Assembly: GCF_002257645.1 (NCBI RefSeq)
Contig: NZ_NQMO01000006.1
Coordinates: forward strand, 62,001-126,000
Direction of reading: 5' to 3'
Length of the DNA stretch: 64,000 nt
Origin: Paenibacillus sp. XY044
GTDB lineage: Bacteria; Bacillota; Bacilli; Paenibacillales; Paenibacillaceae
The number at the start of each line of letters is the position of its first letter. Position 1 is the first letter of the stretch. A model generated the notes under the pieces. The model was not told the DNA's origin and made no database searches. It worked only from the letters and a program-made list of their open reading frames with translations. The translations under genes were made by a program, and so were the position numbers. This document shows positions 55,841-64,000 of the stretch, in pieces.

Positions 55841-58135
55841 ATGGATACACTTCCAAAGGCAATCATGAACGCGCTGGAGCAGCACGGCGTTGCAAGCGAA
55901 AGCGTGCTCTGCTGGCTGCTGTGCGACCGGGCCCTGGAGAACGGGTTCAGGGATACGTATGTGCTGCTGACCCGTGAGGAGCTGTTGATCTTGTCCCATG
56001 ATCAGGCGCCTGTGCGGGAGAAAACGTACAGCGGGTATGCGGCAAACGCCCCATTGAAAGGGCTTTCTTCAGAAAAAGAGGCCAAGTGGGAGCTCGAGGC
56101 GCTGAAGGTCCGGGACATCGAATCGCTGAGCATCGTCAATTTGGTAGCCTCCGGCATGGTCGTTATCAAGGCTCCGGAGGAGAGAGCCGTTGCCGCGTTC
56201 ACGAACGGCGGCATGCGGGGCGCGGCCAGACTGGCCAAAATCTTCGAGAAGCTGAAGAAAAACGAAGAGCTCGGTCCGGAAGAGCTGCAGCATGACCATG
56301 GGCGGGCCGCATGCCCGAAATGCGGCATGATCTATCCCGAAGAGGGGCGTCAAGTTTGCCCCAAATGTATGAAGAAGCATGCCGTCTTCGGCAGGCTGCT
56401 GTCCTTTGCGGGCAAGTACAAAGTCTCGATGTTCTGGATCGTGCTGTTTATGCTGCTGAACTCGGCGGCAGGGCTGTTTATCCCTTACTTTCAGGGAACC
56501 TTGCTGTTCGACCAGGCACTGGGCGGCAAAGGCACGTTTGCAGGCCAAATCGGGCTGGTCATCGGTCTCATCATCGTATTTCGGACGCTGTCGCTGCTGT
56601 TCGGGGTCATTTTCGGCGTCATCAACGCCAAGATGGCTGCGAATATCGCCTTTGACCTGAAATCGAGCGTGTTTCACGCCATGCAGAGGCTCTCTCTAAG
56701 CTTCTTTGAGAAGAAGCAGACGGGGCAGCTGATGACCCGCATCAACAATGATGCGACCGAGCTGCAGTATTTTTTCGTCGACGGCATTTCGTATTTTGTG
56801 GTCAACGCCATGAACATCATCGGGATCGTTACCGTGCTGCTGATCATGGATTGGAAGCTGACCCTGCTGTGCCTGCTTCCTCTCCCCTTCGTATTCCTGC
56901 TCGTCCGCAAAGTGTTTCCCAAGCTGTGGCGGCTGTCCATCCGCCGGCATAAGCGGATCAGCGCGATGAATGCCATCATCAGCGACACGATCCGCGGCAC
57001 GCGGGTGGTGAAGGCGTTCGGGAAGGAGCAGATGGAGAATGCCCGTTTCCAGCGGGCCAGCGGGGCTTTTTCCGATGCGGAGCAGTCTTTTAACAAAATG
57101 GGTGTGACCTTGTTTCCCGTATTGAACATTCTTACGCAGATTGGCGGCATTCTCATTTGGGCCTTCGGCGGCTGGAAAGTAATGCAGGGGGATTTTACGT
57201 TCGGCAAAGTGATGACCTTCATGAACTATATGCTCATGCTGTACGGCCCGATTCAGTTTATGAACAATATTATGAACTGGTGGTCTTACTGCATGTCCGC
57301 GGCGCAGCGGATTTTTGAGATCCATGACGCAGTCCCGGACGTGGTGGAGAAGCCGAATGCGATGCAGATTTCGGAAATGCGGGGTGAAATCCGCATATCG
57401 AACGTAACCTTCGGCTACGAGCCGAACAAGGCGATCCTGAAAGAGGTATCACTGCACGCCAAGCCTGGTCAAATGATCGGTGTTGTCGGGCACTCAGGAG
57501 CCGGAAAGTCGACGCTGGTCAACCTGATTCCGCGGCTGTACGACGTCAATGAAGGAGAGATCCGGGTCGACGGTCTCCCGATTAAAGATGTGTCCATGGC
57601 GTCCCTTCGGACGCATATCGGCATCGTATCCCAGGATGTCTATGTCATGTCCGGAAGCATCGCGGAAAATATCGCCTATGCCGATCCGGACTGCACCCTG
57701 GCGGATCTGATTCACGCCGCCAAAGTGGCCGGGGCGCACGACTTCATTGAGAAGCTGCCGGATGGCTACGACACCATTGTCGGTACCGGAGGGCATAACC
57801 TTTCCGGCGGCGAGAAGCAGAGGCTCAGCATTGCCCGGGCCATTCTGCACAATCCGAAAATATTGATTCTGGATGAGGCTACCGCCTCGCTTGATACGAA
57901 AACCGAGCTGCAAATTCAGGAGGCACTCGATACGCTCATTAAGGGAAGAACGACGATCGCGATTGCGCACCGCTTGTCCACGTTAAGAAACGCCGACTAT
58001 CTGGTCGTGCTGGAGCATGGCCGAATCGTTGAGGAAGGAACGCATGGACAGCTGCTGGAGAAGGAAGGGGCTTATTACGACCTGGTCAAAAAGCATGACG
58101 AGGCGCTGAAGATGAATGAGGTGATTACGGCATGA
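55841..58135 (+). CDS. ABC exporter half with N-terminal PH-like domain and zinc ribbon (first of pair)
   Basis: 764 residues. The first 155 form a beta-rich domain not found in ordinary ABC exporters (SIVNLVASGMVVIKAPEERA, FTNGGMRGAARLAKIFEKLK); next CPKCGMIYPEEGRQVCPKC, a zinc ribbon (about 162-180); six membrane helices; then the ATPase (GHSGAGKSTLVNLIPRLYD, LSGGEKQRLSIARAILHNP, ILDEATASLDT). ATG follows TTTGGAGG. It overlaps the DUF1854 gene by four bases, with a second half-transporter third. Probably a heterodimer. Confidence 0.88.
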   Translation: MDTLPKAIMNALEQHGVASESVLCWLLCDRALENGFRDTYVLLTREELLILSHDQAPVREKTYSGYAANAPLKGLSSEKEAKWELEALKVRDIESLSIVNLVASGMVVIKAPEERAVAAFTNGGMRGAARLAKIFEKLKKNEELGPEELQHDHGRAACPKCGMIYPEEGRQVCPKCMKKHAVFGRLLSFAGKYKVSMFWIVLFMLLNSAAGLFIPYFQGTLLFDQALGGKGTFAGQIGLVIGLIIVFRTLSLLFGVIFGVINAKMAANIAFDLKSSVFHAMQRLSLSFFEKKQTGQLMTRINNDATELQYFFVDGISYFVVNAMNIIGIVTVLLIMDWKLTLLCLLPLPFVFLLVRKVFPKLWRLSIRRHKRISAMNAIISDTIRGTRVVKAFGKEQMENARFQRASGAFSDAEQSFNKMGVTLFPVLNILTQIGGILIWAFGGWKVMQGDFTFGKVMTFMNYMLMLYGPIQFMNNIMNWWSYCMSAAQRIFEIHDAVPDVVEKPNAMQISEMRGEIRISNVTFGYEPNKAILKEVSLHAKPGQMIGVVGHSGAGKSTLVNLIPRLYDVNEGEIRVDGLPIKDVSMASLRTHIGIVSQDVYVMSGSIAENIAYADPDCTLADLIHAAKVAGAHDFIEKLPDGYDTIVGTGGHNLSGGEKQRLSIARAILHNPKILILDEATASLDTKTELQIQEALDTLIKGRTTIAIAHRLSTLRNADYLVVLEHGRIVEEGTHGQLLEKEGAYYDLVKKHDEALKMNEVITA

Positions 58136-58695
58136 CACTTAAGGATGTAAGTGTTAGCGAGATTCTAAGGCCCGAGGACGGCGGGAGCAGCCCCGGTCTC
58201 GCGGAGGCGGCGCAAATCCGTTATTTGTCCCCGGACGATACGGTCTTTACCCTGACGGAAGGCCATATGCTGAACGTGAAGACGGGGGGCAAGGAGCACG
58301 CCGGTGTGTACGTGCACTGCTCTTTTCCGCATACGAACAAGCGAATCTATTTATCGATTCGGAACATTGAGAACGAGGAGATCGGGATGATCCGATCCCT
58401 AGACGAGTTCCCGGTGGAAACGCAGCGGATGCTGGAGGAGCAGGTGGAGCTGCGGTATTTTGCTCCGGAAATCATGAAGGTGCTCTCTGTCAAAGAGGAG
58501 TTCGGATATTCGTATTGGGATGCGGAAACGACTTCGGGACGGTGCCGGTTTACGGTCCGCGGAGGCGGCGGGAGCGTCAAGCTGATGACCGCAAGCCGGC
58601 TCCTGATCATGGATGTGGACGGCAACCGGTTTATCATCCCGCAACTGGACCAACTGAGCGACAAGGAATACAAAATGGTTGAATTATGCATGTAG
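58132..58695 (+). CDS. DUF1854 protein between two ABC half-transporters
   Basis: 187 residues. IYLSIRNIENEEIGMIRSLD, VETQRMLEEQVELRYFAPEI, SYWDAETTSGRCRFTVRGGG, LLIMDVDGNRFIIP place it in DUF1854. In proteobacteria DUF1854 genes lie beside ABC transporters linked to cyanophycin metabolism; here no cyanophycin gene is visible. It shares beta-rich character with the ABC N-terminal domains. ATGA overlap upstream and 41 bases to the next gene show one operon. Confidence 0.85.
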   Translation: MTLKDVSVSEILRPEDGGSSPGLAEAAQIRYLSPDDTVFTLTEGHMLNVKTGGKEHAGVYVHCSFPHTNKRIYLSIRNIENEEIGMIRSLDEFPVETQRMLEEQVELRYFAPEIMKVLSVKEEFGYSYWDAETTSGRCRFTVRGGGGSVKLMTASRLLIMDVDGNRFIIPQLDQLSDKEYKMVELCM

Positions 58696-58736
58696 GTTGA
58701 ACTTCGACACCTGACGATACGAAGACGGAGGTATTC

Positions 58737-60944
58737 ATGAACCTTAATTTTACACTGCCGGAGCGCGAGCAAGGGACCGCCGCGCAGGCTGTGGGGGAGC
58801 ATATCCGCTATTGCGTGCCTGTCGATTTGACGCTGGGCGGGCAGCGGACGGAAGGCTATTTCGTGGTCGGCGAGCAGAAGTGGGCTCTGCTGCTGGAGGG
58901 CCGTGTGGTCGACAGCCGCCTGATTGCCGATGCAAAGGAATACAAGGTGGTGCCGCTGATCGGCAGTGCCGTGCTGGAAGGGGACGAGGCCGGCACCAAG
59001 TTTATTCTCACCAGGCTGTCCATGAGGCATGCGGCGCGATACGGTTATATCGCCCAGATTTTGAACGACCTGTCCAGGCAGCGGAGAATCCGTATTTACA
59101 ATGATGAAGAGGAGCCGGTCTGCGCGAACTGCGGCGGACCGCTCATCCGCGGAACGCGGGTGTGCCGGAAATGCATGAACAAAGCCGCGGCCTTCAAGCG
59201 GCTGTTCTCGGTGGCGATGAATCATAAAAGAACTTTTGCGATCGGGCTTGCGGTAACGTTTGCGGCGTCCGCCATATCCATGGCGGGCCCGTACTTTCAA
59301 AAGCTGCTGGTCAATTCCTCGCTGCAGCCGCCTCCCGGCCAATCGCCGAGCGTCCCCGTGTTTATCTGGGCCATTCTCGGCCTGCTCTTCGTCCTCGTCG
59401 GCGGAGAGGGGCTAGGCATCATCAAAGGGCGGATCATGGCGGTGGTCAGCTCGCAAATCGCGGCCGACCTGCGCAAACTGGTCTATGAGCGGATCCAGAG
59501 CTTGTCCCTCGGGTTTCTGACCACGCAGCGGGCCGGGGACATCATGAACCGAGTCACCTCGGATACAGACCGGATCCGCAATCTGGTTCAGGAGCTGTTT
59601 ACGACGGCCGTCTTTCAGCTCATTATTCTCGTGTCCGCGAGCGTGCTGCTCTTCTCAGCCGATTGGCGTCTGGCTTGCGTCGTGCTGCTGCCGGCGCCCC
59701 TCGTCGCCTACATCCAGCGGTATATATGGAAAGGCGTACTGTGGAAGCTGTTCCGCAAGCAGTGGAGGGTGTACGACAAGGCGAACTCCTTCCTGCATGA
59801 CGTGCTGAGCGGGATCCGTGTCGTCAAGGCGTTCGGCAAGGAAGAGCGCGAGGTGAAGCGGTTCAAACAGTATAACGCCGAGTTTGCTGCGGCGACCATC
59901 CAGACCGAGAAAGTATTCAGCATCCTGTCACCGATCTCGAACTATCTGATCCAGACGGGGCAGTATCTCGTGCTCCTCATCGGATGCAATATGATTCTCG
60001 ACAAGCAGATGTCCCTCGGGGAGCTGGTGCAGTTCAGCGGATACGCCGGCATGATTTACGGGCCGATCGCGTGGCTGATGTTTATGCCGAGATGGCTGTC
60101 CAATGCGATTATTTCGGTGGACCGCATCTTCTCGGTGATCGATGAGCAGCCGGAAGTGATGGATTCCGAGGCGTCCGTCAAACATTCGATTAAGGGAACG
60201 ATTACGTTCCGGAATGTGATATTCGGCTACAAATCGTATGAGCCGGTGCTAAAGGAAATTAATGTGGAGATCAAGCCGGGGGAAATGATCGGCCTGGTCG
60301 GGCATTCCGGGTCAGGGAAGTCGACGCTGATCAACCTCGTTTCCCGGTTTTATGACGTGAATGAGGGCGAAATTCTCATCGACGGGGTGGACATCCGCCG
60401 GATCGAGCAGGAGCATCTGCGCTCGCAGATCGGCGTTGTGCTGCAGGAGACATTTCTGTTCAGCGGCACGATCCTGGACAATATCCGGTACTCGAAGCCG
60501 GAAGCGACGTATGAGGAAGTGCTTGAGGCGGCGAAGGTCGCCAATGCGCATGACTTTATCCTGCGCCTGCCGGACGGCTATGATACACGCCTCGAGGAGA
60601 ACGGCGGCAACCTGTCCGGCGGGGAGCGGCAGCGGCTGGCGATTGCCAGGGCCGTGCTGAACGACCCGCGGATCCTGATCCTCGACGAGGCTACCGCCTC
60701 GCTCGATATCGATACGGAGAGCGCCATCCAGGAGGCGCTGCAGCGGGTCACCCGCAACCGGACGACGCTGGCGATTGCGCATCGCCTCTCGACGCTGCGG
60801 CATGCCGACCGGCTAATTGTCCTCGATAAGGGCGAGATCGCCGAAATCGGTACGCACGCCGAGCTCGTGGCCAAAAGAGGGATCTACTACAACCTCATCA
60901 CCGCGCAGCGCAACATGTCCAAGAAGGCCGAGGCGGTGGGTTAG
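58737..60944 (+). CDS. ABC exporter half with zinc ribbon (second of pair)
   Basis: 735 residues. An N-terminal beta-rich domain of about 125 residues, then CANCGGPLIRGTRVCRKC (about 129-146), six helices, and an ATPase (GHSGSGKSTLINLVSRFYD, LSGGERQRLAIARAVLNDP, ILDEATASLDIDT). Layout mirrors the first half-transporter. Both ATPase sites keep Walker B Glu, so both may hydrolyse ATP. Cys spacing C-x2-C-x10-C-x2-C against C-x2-C-x11-C-x2-C in its partner. ATG 58737 follows CGGAGG. Confidence 0.88.
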   Translation: MNLNFTLPEREQGTAAQAVGEHIRYCVPVDLTLGGQRTEGYFVVGEQKWALLLEGRVVDSRLIADAKEYKVVPLIGSAVLEGDEAGTKFILTRLSMRHAARYGYIAQILNDLSRQRRIRIYNDEEEPVCANCGGPLIRGTRVCRKCMNKAAAFKRLFSVAMNHKRTFAIGLAVTFAASAISMAGPYFQKLLVNSSLQPPPGQSPSVPVFIWAILGLLFVLVGGEGLGIIKGRIMAVVSSQIAADLRKLVYERIQSLSLGFLTTQRAGDIMNRVTSDTDRIRNLVQELFTTAVFQLIILVSASVLLFSADWRLACVVLLPAPLVAYIQRYIWKGVLWKLFRKQWRVYDKANSFLHDVLSGIRVVKAFGKEEREVKRFKQYNAEFAAATIQTEKVFSILSPISNYLIQTGQYLVLLIGCNMILDKQMSLGELVQFSGYAGMIYGPIAWLMFMPRWLSNAIISVDRIFSVIDEQPEVMDSEASVKHSIKGTITFRNVIFGYKSYEPVLKEINVEIKPGEMIGLVGHSGSGKSTLINLVSRFYDVNEGEILIDGVDIRRIEQEHLRSQIGVVLQETFLFSGTILDNIRYSKPEATYEEVLEAAKVANAHDFILRLPDGYDTRLEENGGNLSGGERQRLAIARAVLNDPRILILDEATASLDIDTESAIQEALQRVTRNRTTLAIAHRLSTLRHADRLIVLDKGEIAEIGTHAELVAKRGIYYNLITAQRNMSKKAEAVG

Positions 60945-61013
60945 TCCGAGTCCGGCGGTATGGTTGCGCCGAGAGGCTTGGACAGGCGAAATGTAGAAGA
61001 TATAGTTGTTACA

Positions 61014-61053
61014 AAACACCCCGACTCTATCGCGATAGAGCTGGGGTGTTTTT
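61014..61053 (+). terminator. Terminator of the zinc-ribbon ABC operon
   Basis: AAAACACCCC-GA-CTCTATCGCGATAGAG-CT-GGGGTGTTTT followed by TGTTTTT; a very long stem. Confidence 0.9.
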
Positions 61054-61113
61054 GTTTTTGGTTAAAAGCTGTCGTCGTAGTTACGTTTATTGTGAATGTG
61101 TTCGAATGAGGAC

Positions 61114-61253
61114 GGAATAAGTGCCATAATGCATCTAATTTCGGGGGAAAGGAGCCCTTTTGAAGGAAATAAGTGCGAAAGTGCATCTGTGTGGGCCGAA
61201 ATGGTTCCAAAAAGGCTGAAACGCTCAAGATAGATGCACATGTGCAACTATTT
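61114..61253. repeat. Three copies of an ATAAGTGC...TGCATCT intergenic repeat
   Basis: GGAATAAGTGCCATAATGCATCT (copy at 61114-61136), a second at 61165-61188 (GGAAATAAGTGCGAAAGTGC then ATCT) and an inverted third at 61232-61253 (AGATGCACATGTGCAACTAT then TT). The region 60945-61263 has no gene apart from the terminator. It resembles dispersed intergenic palindromic families. Confidence 0.6.
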
Positions 61254-61263
61254 TTATCTAGCC

Positions 61264-61542
61264 TCACTTTTCCTTCATAAAAAGTCCAATCAGCAATAGA
61301 ATCACACCCGTCAAAAAGAACAGCGGCATCAGGATCATCAGGAGGCCCAGGGCGGCAAACCCGTCATGAGCGACCCAGTCCCCGTATAACAACGCAACGA
61401 GCCACGAAAACACGAACGCGACCGGCAGCATCGTCGTGATTCCCCACACGATATATTTTCTTTTCGCCGACCGACCTTTGCTCAGCATAACGGCCAAGCT
61501 TAACGCAGCGATGACGATAATTGCTCCGATAACCAGTGCCAC
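61264..61542 (-). CDS. Small membrane protein, unknown
   Basis: 92 residues, three hydrophobic segments (ALVIGAIIVIAALSLAVML, GITTMLPVAFVFSWLVALL, ALGLLMILMPLFFLTGVIL) and a short basic loop (SKGRSAKRKY). The frame opens at 61590, but AAGGAGG lies eight bases before GTG 61542, which gives a clean N-terminal helix. Family not recognised. Monocistronic. Confidence 0.65.
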   Translation of the reverse strand: MALVIGAIIVIAALSLAVMLSKGRSAKRKYIVWGITTMLPVAFVFSWLVALLYGDWVAHDGFAALGLLMILMPLFFLTGVILLLIGLFMKEK

Positions 61543-61791
61543 CCGGAATCCCTCCTTGGGGGTACTTGCTTGTTTTTTGTTTGAAACCATAGATGAAATA
61601 TTGTATTTCGAAAAGGCTTGGGGACAACCCCCTCACAATAGCTCATTAATAAAACAATTTGAAAACGGCATAGTTGGTTTTTTAAAATCGGTTTTTCGCT
61701 GCCGCGCAAAGGTAAAATCATCCATTTGTTGAATAGTATTTCAGTAAGGGCCTTAGGCCAAGAAGCCTATTCTTGTGGGGGAGGAATGCAC

Positions 61792-63114
61792 ATGGCGCGC
61801 CGATGGGTGAATTCTTCGTACGCCTTTGCGTTGGGAATGTTCGCGATGATGGTTCCGAGTCAGGCATTCAGTTCGTTTTACAGCTATTTTTACGTGGAAA
61901 AGCTGGGGCTCGGCGTCGGGCTCGCCACCATCGCCAGAACCATTTTCCTGATCTGGGATGCGGTGAACAATCCGCTGTTCGGCTATTGGTCGGACCGGAC
62001 CGATACGCGCTACGGCCGGCGCAGGCCGTGGGTGTTTGCCTCCATTCCGCTGTTTATGCTCACCTTCGTGCTGGTTTTCTCCCCGCCGGGCGGATTATCG
62101 CAAAACGGGCTGTTCACCTGGTTCCTGGTGACGCTTGTGCTGTATGAGGCGGTGGCGACCGTCCTGTGGGTCAACTATGGAGCGCTGTTTCCCGAGCTGT
62201 TCCGCGGCGACCGTATTCGCGCCAAAGCCTCCGCGATCCAGCAGGGCTATCAGGTGCTGGCTCTTCTTATCGCCACTGCGCTGACGCCTATTATTTACGC
62301 GGCGATCAACTTCTCCAATATGGCGATCGTGTACGCCTGCGTGTTCGGCATCTGCATGCTCATCTGCATGCTCAGCGTGCGGGAGCAGCGAGACCCCGGC
62401 AAGCCGGAGCCGATGAAACTGGCCGCTGCCTTTAAGGAAACGCTCAGCAACAAGAAATTTTGGGTCTTCAACATTTCCAACTCGTTCGCTCAGACGGTTA
62501 ACGGGCTGGTCAGCTCGATGATCCCGTTCTACGCTAAATACGTGCTGCGGATTTCGGAGGGCCAGGTGTCGATTCTGCTGGCGGCCGTGTTTGTGTCCGT
62601 CATTCCGCTCGTAGGGGTATGGTACTGGATTGTCCGCCGGATGGACGGAGTGAAGGCTTGGCGGTTGTCGCTGATCCTGTACGGCTTGTCGGTTATTCCG
62701 CTCTGGTTCGGCTACAACCTGGTGAGCGGTGTGGCAGCCGGCATTGCGGTCGGCTTCGGCCTCGCCGGTTTTCTCGTCACGCCACCGATGGTCAGCGGGT
62801 GCATCATCGACGAGGACGCGGAGCGGACCGGGCGGCGGCGCGAGGGCATCTATACTGCGGTCAGCGGGTTCATTACCCGTTCAAGCGGGCTGATTTCGGC
62901 GCTGGCTTTTTACGTGGTCGGCCTGATCTTTGGTTATGAAAGCGGCGACAATCCGGGGTCGGATCCGGAAGCGACGTTTCGCTACTTGATTAGTGTCGTT
63001 CCGTTATGCTTATTGGTCATATCGGTTGTTATATCCTTTATGGCCCGTTTTGATTTTCATATGACGGGAAAAGGAGAGATGAACCATGGTCAAGAGGCTC
63101 ATCATCAATTGTGA
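61792..63114 (+). CDS. MFS sugar/glycoside transporter (GPH-like)
   Basis: About 440 residues, 12 helices. FLIWDAVNNPLFGYWSDRTD and TRYGRRRPWVFASIP are the MelB/GPH-type signature after helix 2. Members move oligosaccharides or glycosides with H+ or Na+. ATG 61792 has GGAGG seven bases before; the frame to 61726 is unsupported. It overlaps the ChbG-type deacetylase by 29 bases, which suggests an N-acetylated sugar as cargo. Confidence 0.88.
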   Translation: MARRWVNSSYAFALGMFAMMVPSQAFSSFYSYFYVEKLGLGVGLATIARTIFLIWDAVNNPLFGYWSDRTDTRYGRRRPWVFASIPLFMLTFVLVFSPPGGLSQNGLFTWFLVTLVLYEAVATVLWVNYGALFPELFRGDRIRAKASAIQQGYQVLALLIATALTPIIYAAINFSNMAIVYACVFGICMLICMLSVREQRDPGKPEPMKLAAAFKETLSNKKFWVFNISNSFAQTVNGLVSSMIPFYAKYVLRISEGQVSILLAAVFVSVIPLVGVWYWIVRRMDGVKAWRLSLILYGLSVIPLWFGYNLVSGVAAGIAVGFGLAGFLVTPPMVSGCIIDEDAERTGRRREGIYTAVSGFITRSSGLISALAFYVVGLIFGYESGDNPGSDPEATFRYLISVVPLCLLVISVVISFMARFDFHMTGKGEMNHGQEAHHQL

Positions 63115-64000
63115 CGATTTCGGGCAGAGCCCGGCGATGAACCGGGCCATCATGCATCTGCTTGAGGAGGGAAAGGTCTCCTCGGCGACAGTTATGGCGG
63201 TGGCGCCCGGATTTGAAGAGGCAGCCGCTTGGACCGCACGCCGCCGGCAGCCCAATGTGGGGCTGCACCTGACCCTGACCAGCGAGTTCGATGCTCTGCG
63301 CTGGAGCAGCCTGACCGGACACTCGTCGCTGCATGACGCCGAGGGCAAGCAGTACCGGACGGTCAGGGAGTTTGAGCTGGGCGCGGAGACCGGCGCCGTC
63401 GTGAAGGAGATCGACGCCCAGTACGAACGGGTGAAGCAGGCCGGCATCCGGATCAGCCACGTCGATAACCACATGGGCAGCCTGTACGGTATGGAGACGG
63501 GCCGCAGTCTGCTGCCCCAGACCTTTTGGAGAATTTCGCGCTGGGGTCTGCCGTCCCGCTTCTTCCGCTACATCCACCCCGATGACCCGCTCCTTCGTTC
63601 GCTGAGCGGCATTGAACGCCCGGTAGCCAAAGCAGCGGCACTGGCGGACACCTTCGGGGTGCCGATCCCTGACTACCTGCTGTCCCATCCCTTCGGGCTG
63701 GTGGAAGGGGAAACGTATGACAGCTTCAAACAGTCGATCATCGCCAAGCTGTACACCCTTCCGGACGGCGTCTGCGAAACCTATATTCATCCCGGCGCGG
63801 AAGATGCGTGGATGCTGGCCAACATTCCGCACTGGAAGAAGCGGGTGTGGGAGTTCCGTTTGCCCTTTGATGAAGACTTTGCATACGCTTTGAAGGACGC
63901 GGGCGTGGAGCTGACCCATTACGGCTATGTTCAAGAGCATCTGAAGCGGCCGCGTTTCAGGTCGGCTTTCCGGCTGATCCGGGAACTGACCCGGAAATAA
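63086..64000 (+). CDS. ChbG/HpnK-type carbohydrate deacetylase (YdjC fold)
   Basis: 304 residues, complete, ending at the last base. Metal and catalytic residues in LIINCDDFGQSPAMNRAIM, NVGLHLTLTSEFDALRW and ISHVDNHMGSLYGME; late YIHPGAEDAWML. The family removes acetyl from N-acetylglucosamine oligosaccharides. It begins inside the transporter gene with AAAAGGAGA upstream, so uptake and deacetylation are coupled. Confidence 0.92.
   Translation: MVKRLIINCDDFGQSPAMNRAIMHLLEEGKVSSATVMAVAPGFEEAAAWTARRRQPNVGLHLTLTSEFDALRWSSLTGHSSLHDAEGKQYRTVREFELGAETGAVVKEIDAQYERVKQAGIRISHVDNHMGSLYGMETGRSLLPQTFWRISRWGLPSRFFRYIHPDDPLLRSLSGIERPVAKAAALADTFGVPIPDYLLSHPFGLVEGETYDSFKQSIIAKLYTLPDGVCETYIHPGAEDAWMLANIPHWKKRVWEFRLPFDEDFAYALKDAGVELTHYGYVQEHLKRPRFRSAFRLIRELTRK

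Noticed and set aside
58347..59342. 331-codon minus-strand ORF opposite DUF1854 and the second ABC gene
   Set aside because: Covers the junction of two well-supported plus-strand genes.

Overview
The window reads as chromosomal DNA of a Paenibacillus-like, endospore-forming Firmicute. This rests on mid-50s GC, strong AGGAGG ribosome-binding sites, frequent TTG/GTG starts, an SLH-anchored surface protein, PadR/HxlR/YafY-type regulators, a YvrI/YvrJ/RsoA-type sigma module and Van-type cell-wall genes. No tRNA, rRNA, CRISPR array or intact transposase was found. Gene boundaries below use the most plausible start (Shine-Dalgarno position, family length), which often differs from the longest ORF.

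Layout. 0-7 kb: an ArsR regulator beside a broken SRPBCC gene, an HD-domain phosphohydrolase, a phosphodiester glycosidase with a GT2-GtrA glycosyltransferase, a MerR-like DNA-binding protein, a lipoprotein that seems to start at ATT, and a compact minus-strand module of sigma factor, YvrJ-like peptide, RsoA-like co-regulator and a leaderless cell-wall hydrolase. 7-10 kb: a TetR-controlled three-gene membrane operon with three near-identical operators, then a tandem structured repeat. 10-19 kb: ADP-ribosylglycohydrolase, epoxide hydrolase/YafY pair, an NADH oxidase behind a promoter with three Rex-like boxes, an SDR reduced to 54 codons, and an ArsR-rhodanese / cysteine desulfurase / MFS operon. 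19-28 kb: polar amino-acid ABC transporter, two PadR operons (one with an unusual SEDS-family protein), and a tightly overlapping Van-like trio (ligase, VanXY-like peptidase, alanine/serine racemase). 28-36 kb: two MATE pumps, an acetyltransferase/AraC pair, and a secreted SLH protein carrying a nearly perfect eukaryotic-type ubiquitin domain. 36-42 kb: a complete 2-aminoethylphosphonate uptake and degradation operon with a divergent DeoR regulator. 42-52 kb: small regulator/enzyme pairs, a decayed response-regulator/serine-hydrolase/ABC locus hit by an IS1182-type element, an LCP ligase, and redox enzymes with TetR/HxlR regulators. 52-64 kb: the oxidative pentose-phosphate genes zwf-gnd-tal, a paired zinc-ribbon ABC exporter with DUF1854, and an MFS sugar transporter with a ChbG-type deacetylase.

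The most striking item is the ubiquitin-SLH protein (31676-33571): a signal peptide, then 72 residues matching human ubiquitin at 65 positions by hand comparison, without the terminal Gly-Gly, continuing in frame into beta-sandwich domains and three SLH repeats. Second is the sigma/YvrJ/RsoA/hydrolase module with a GAAC-N4-GTTC box, which resembles a regulated lysis or cell-wall-opening cassette. Third is the Van-like trio, whose promoter carries 11-bp-spaced direct repeats similar to those next to a truncated VanR/PhoB-type regulator 20 kb away.
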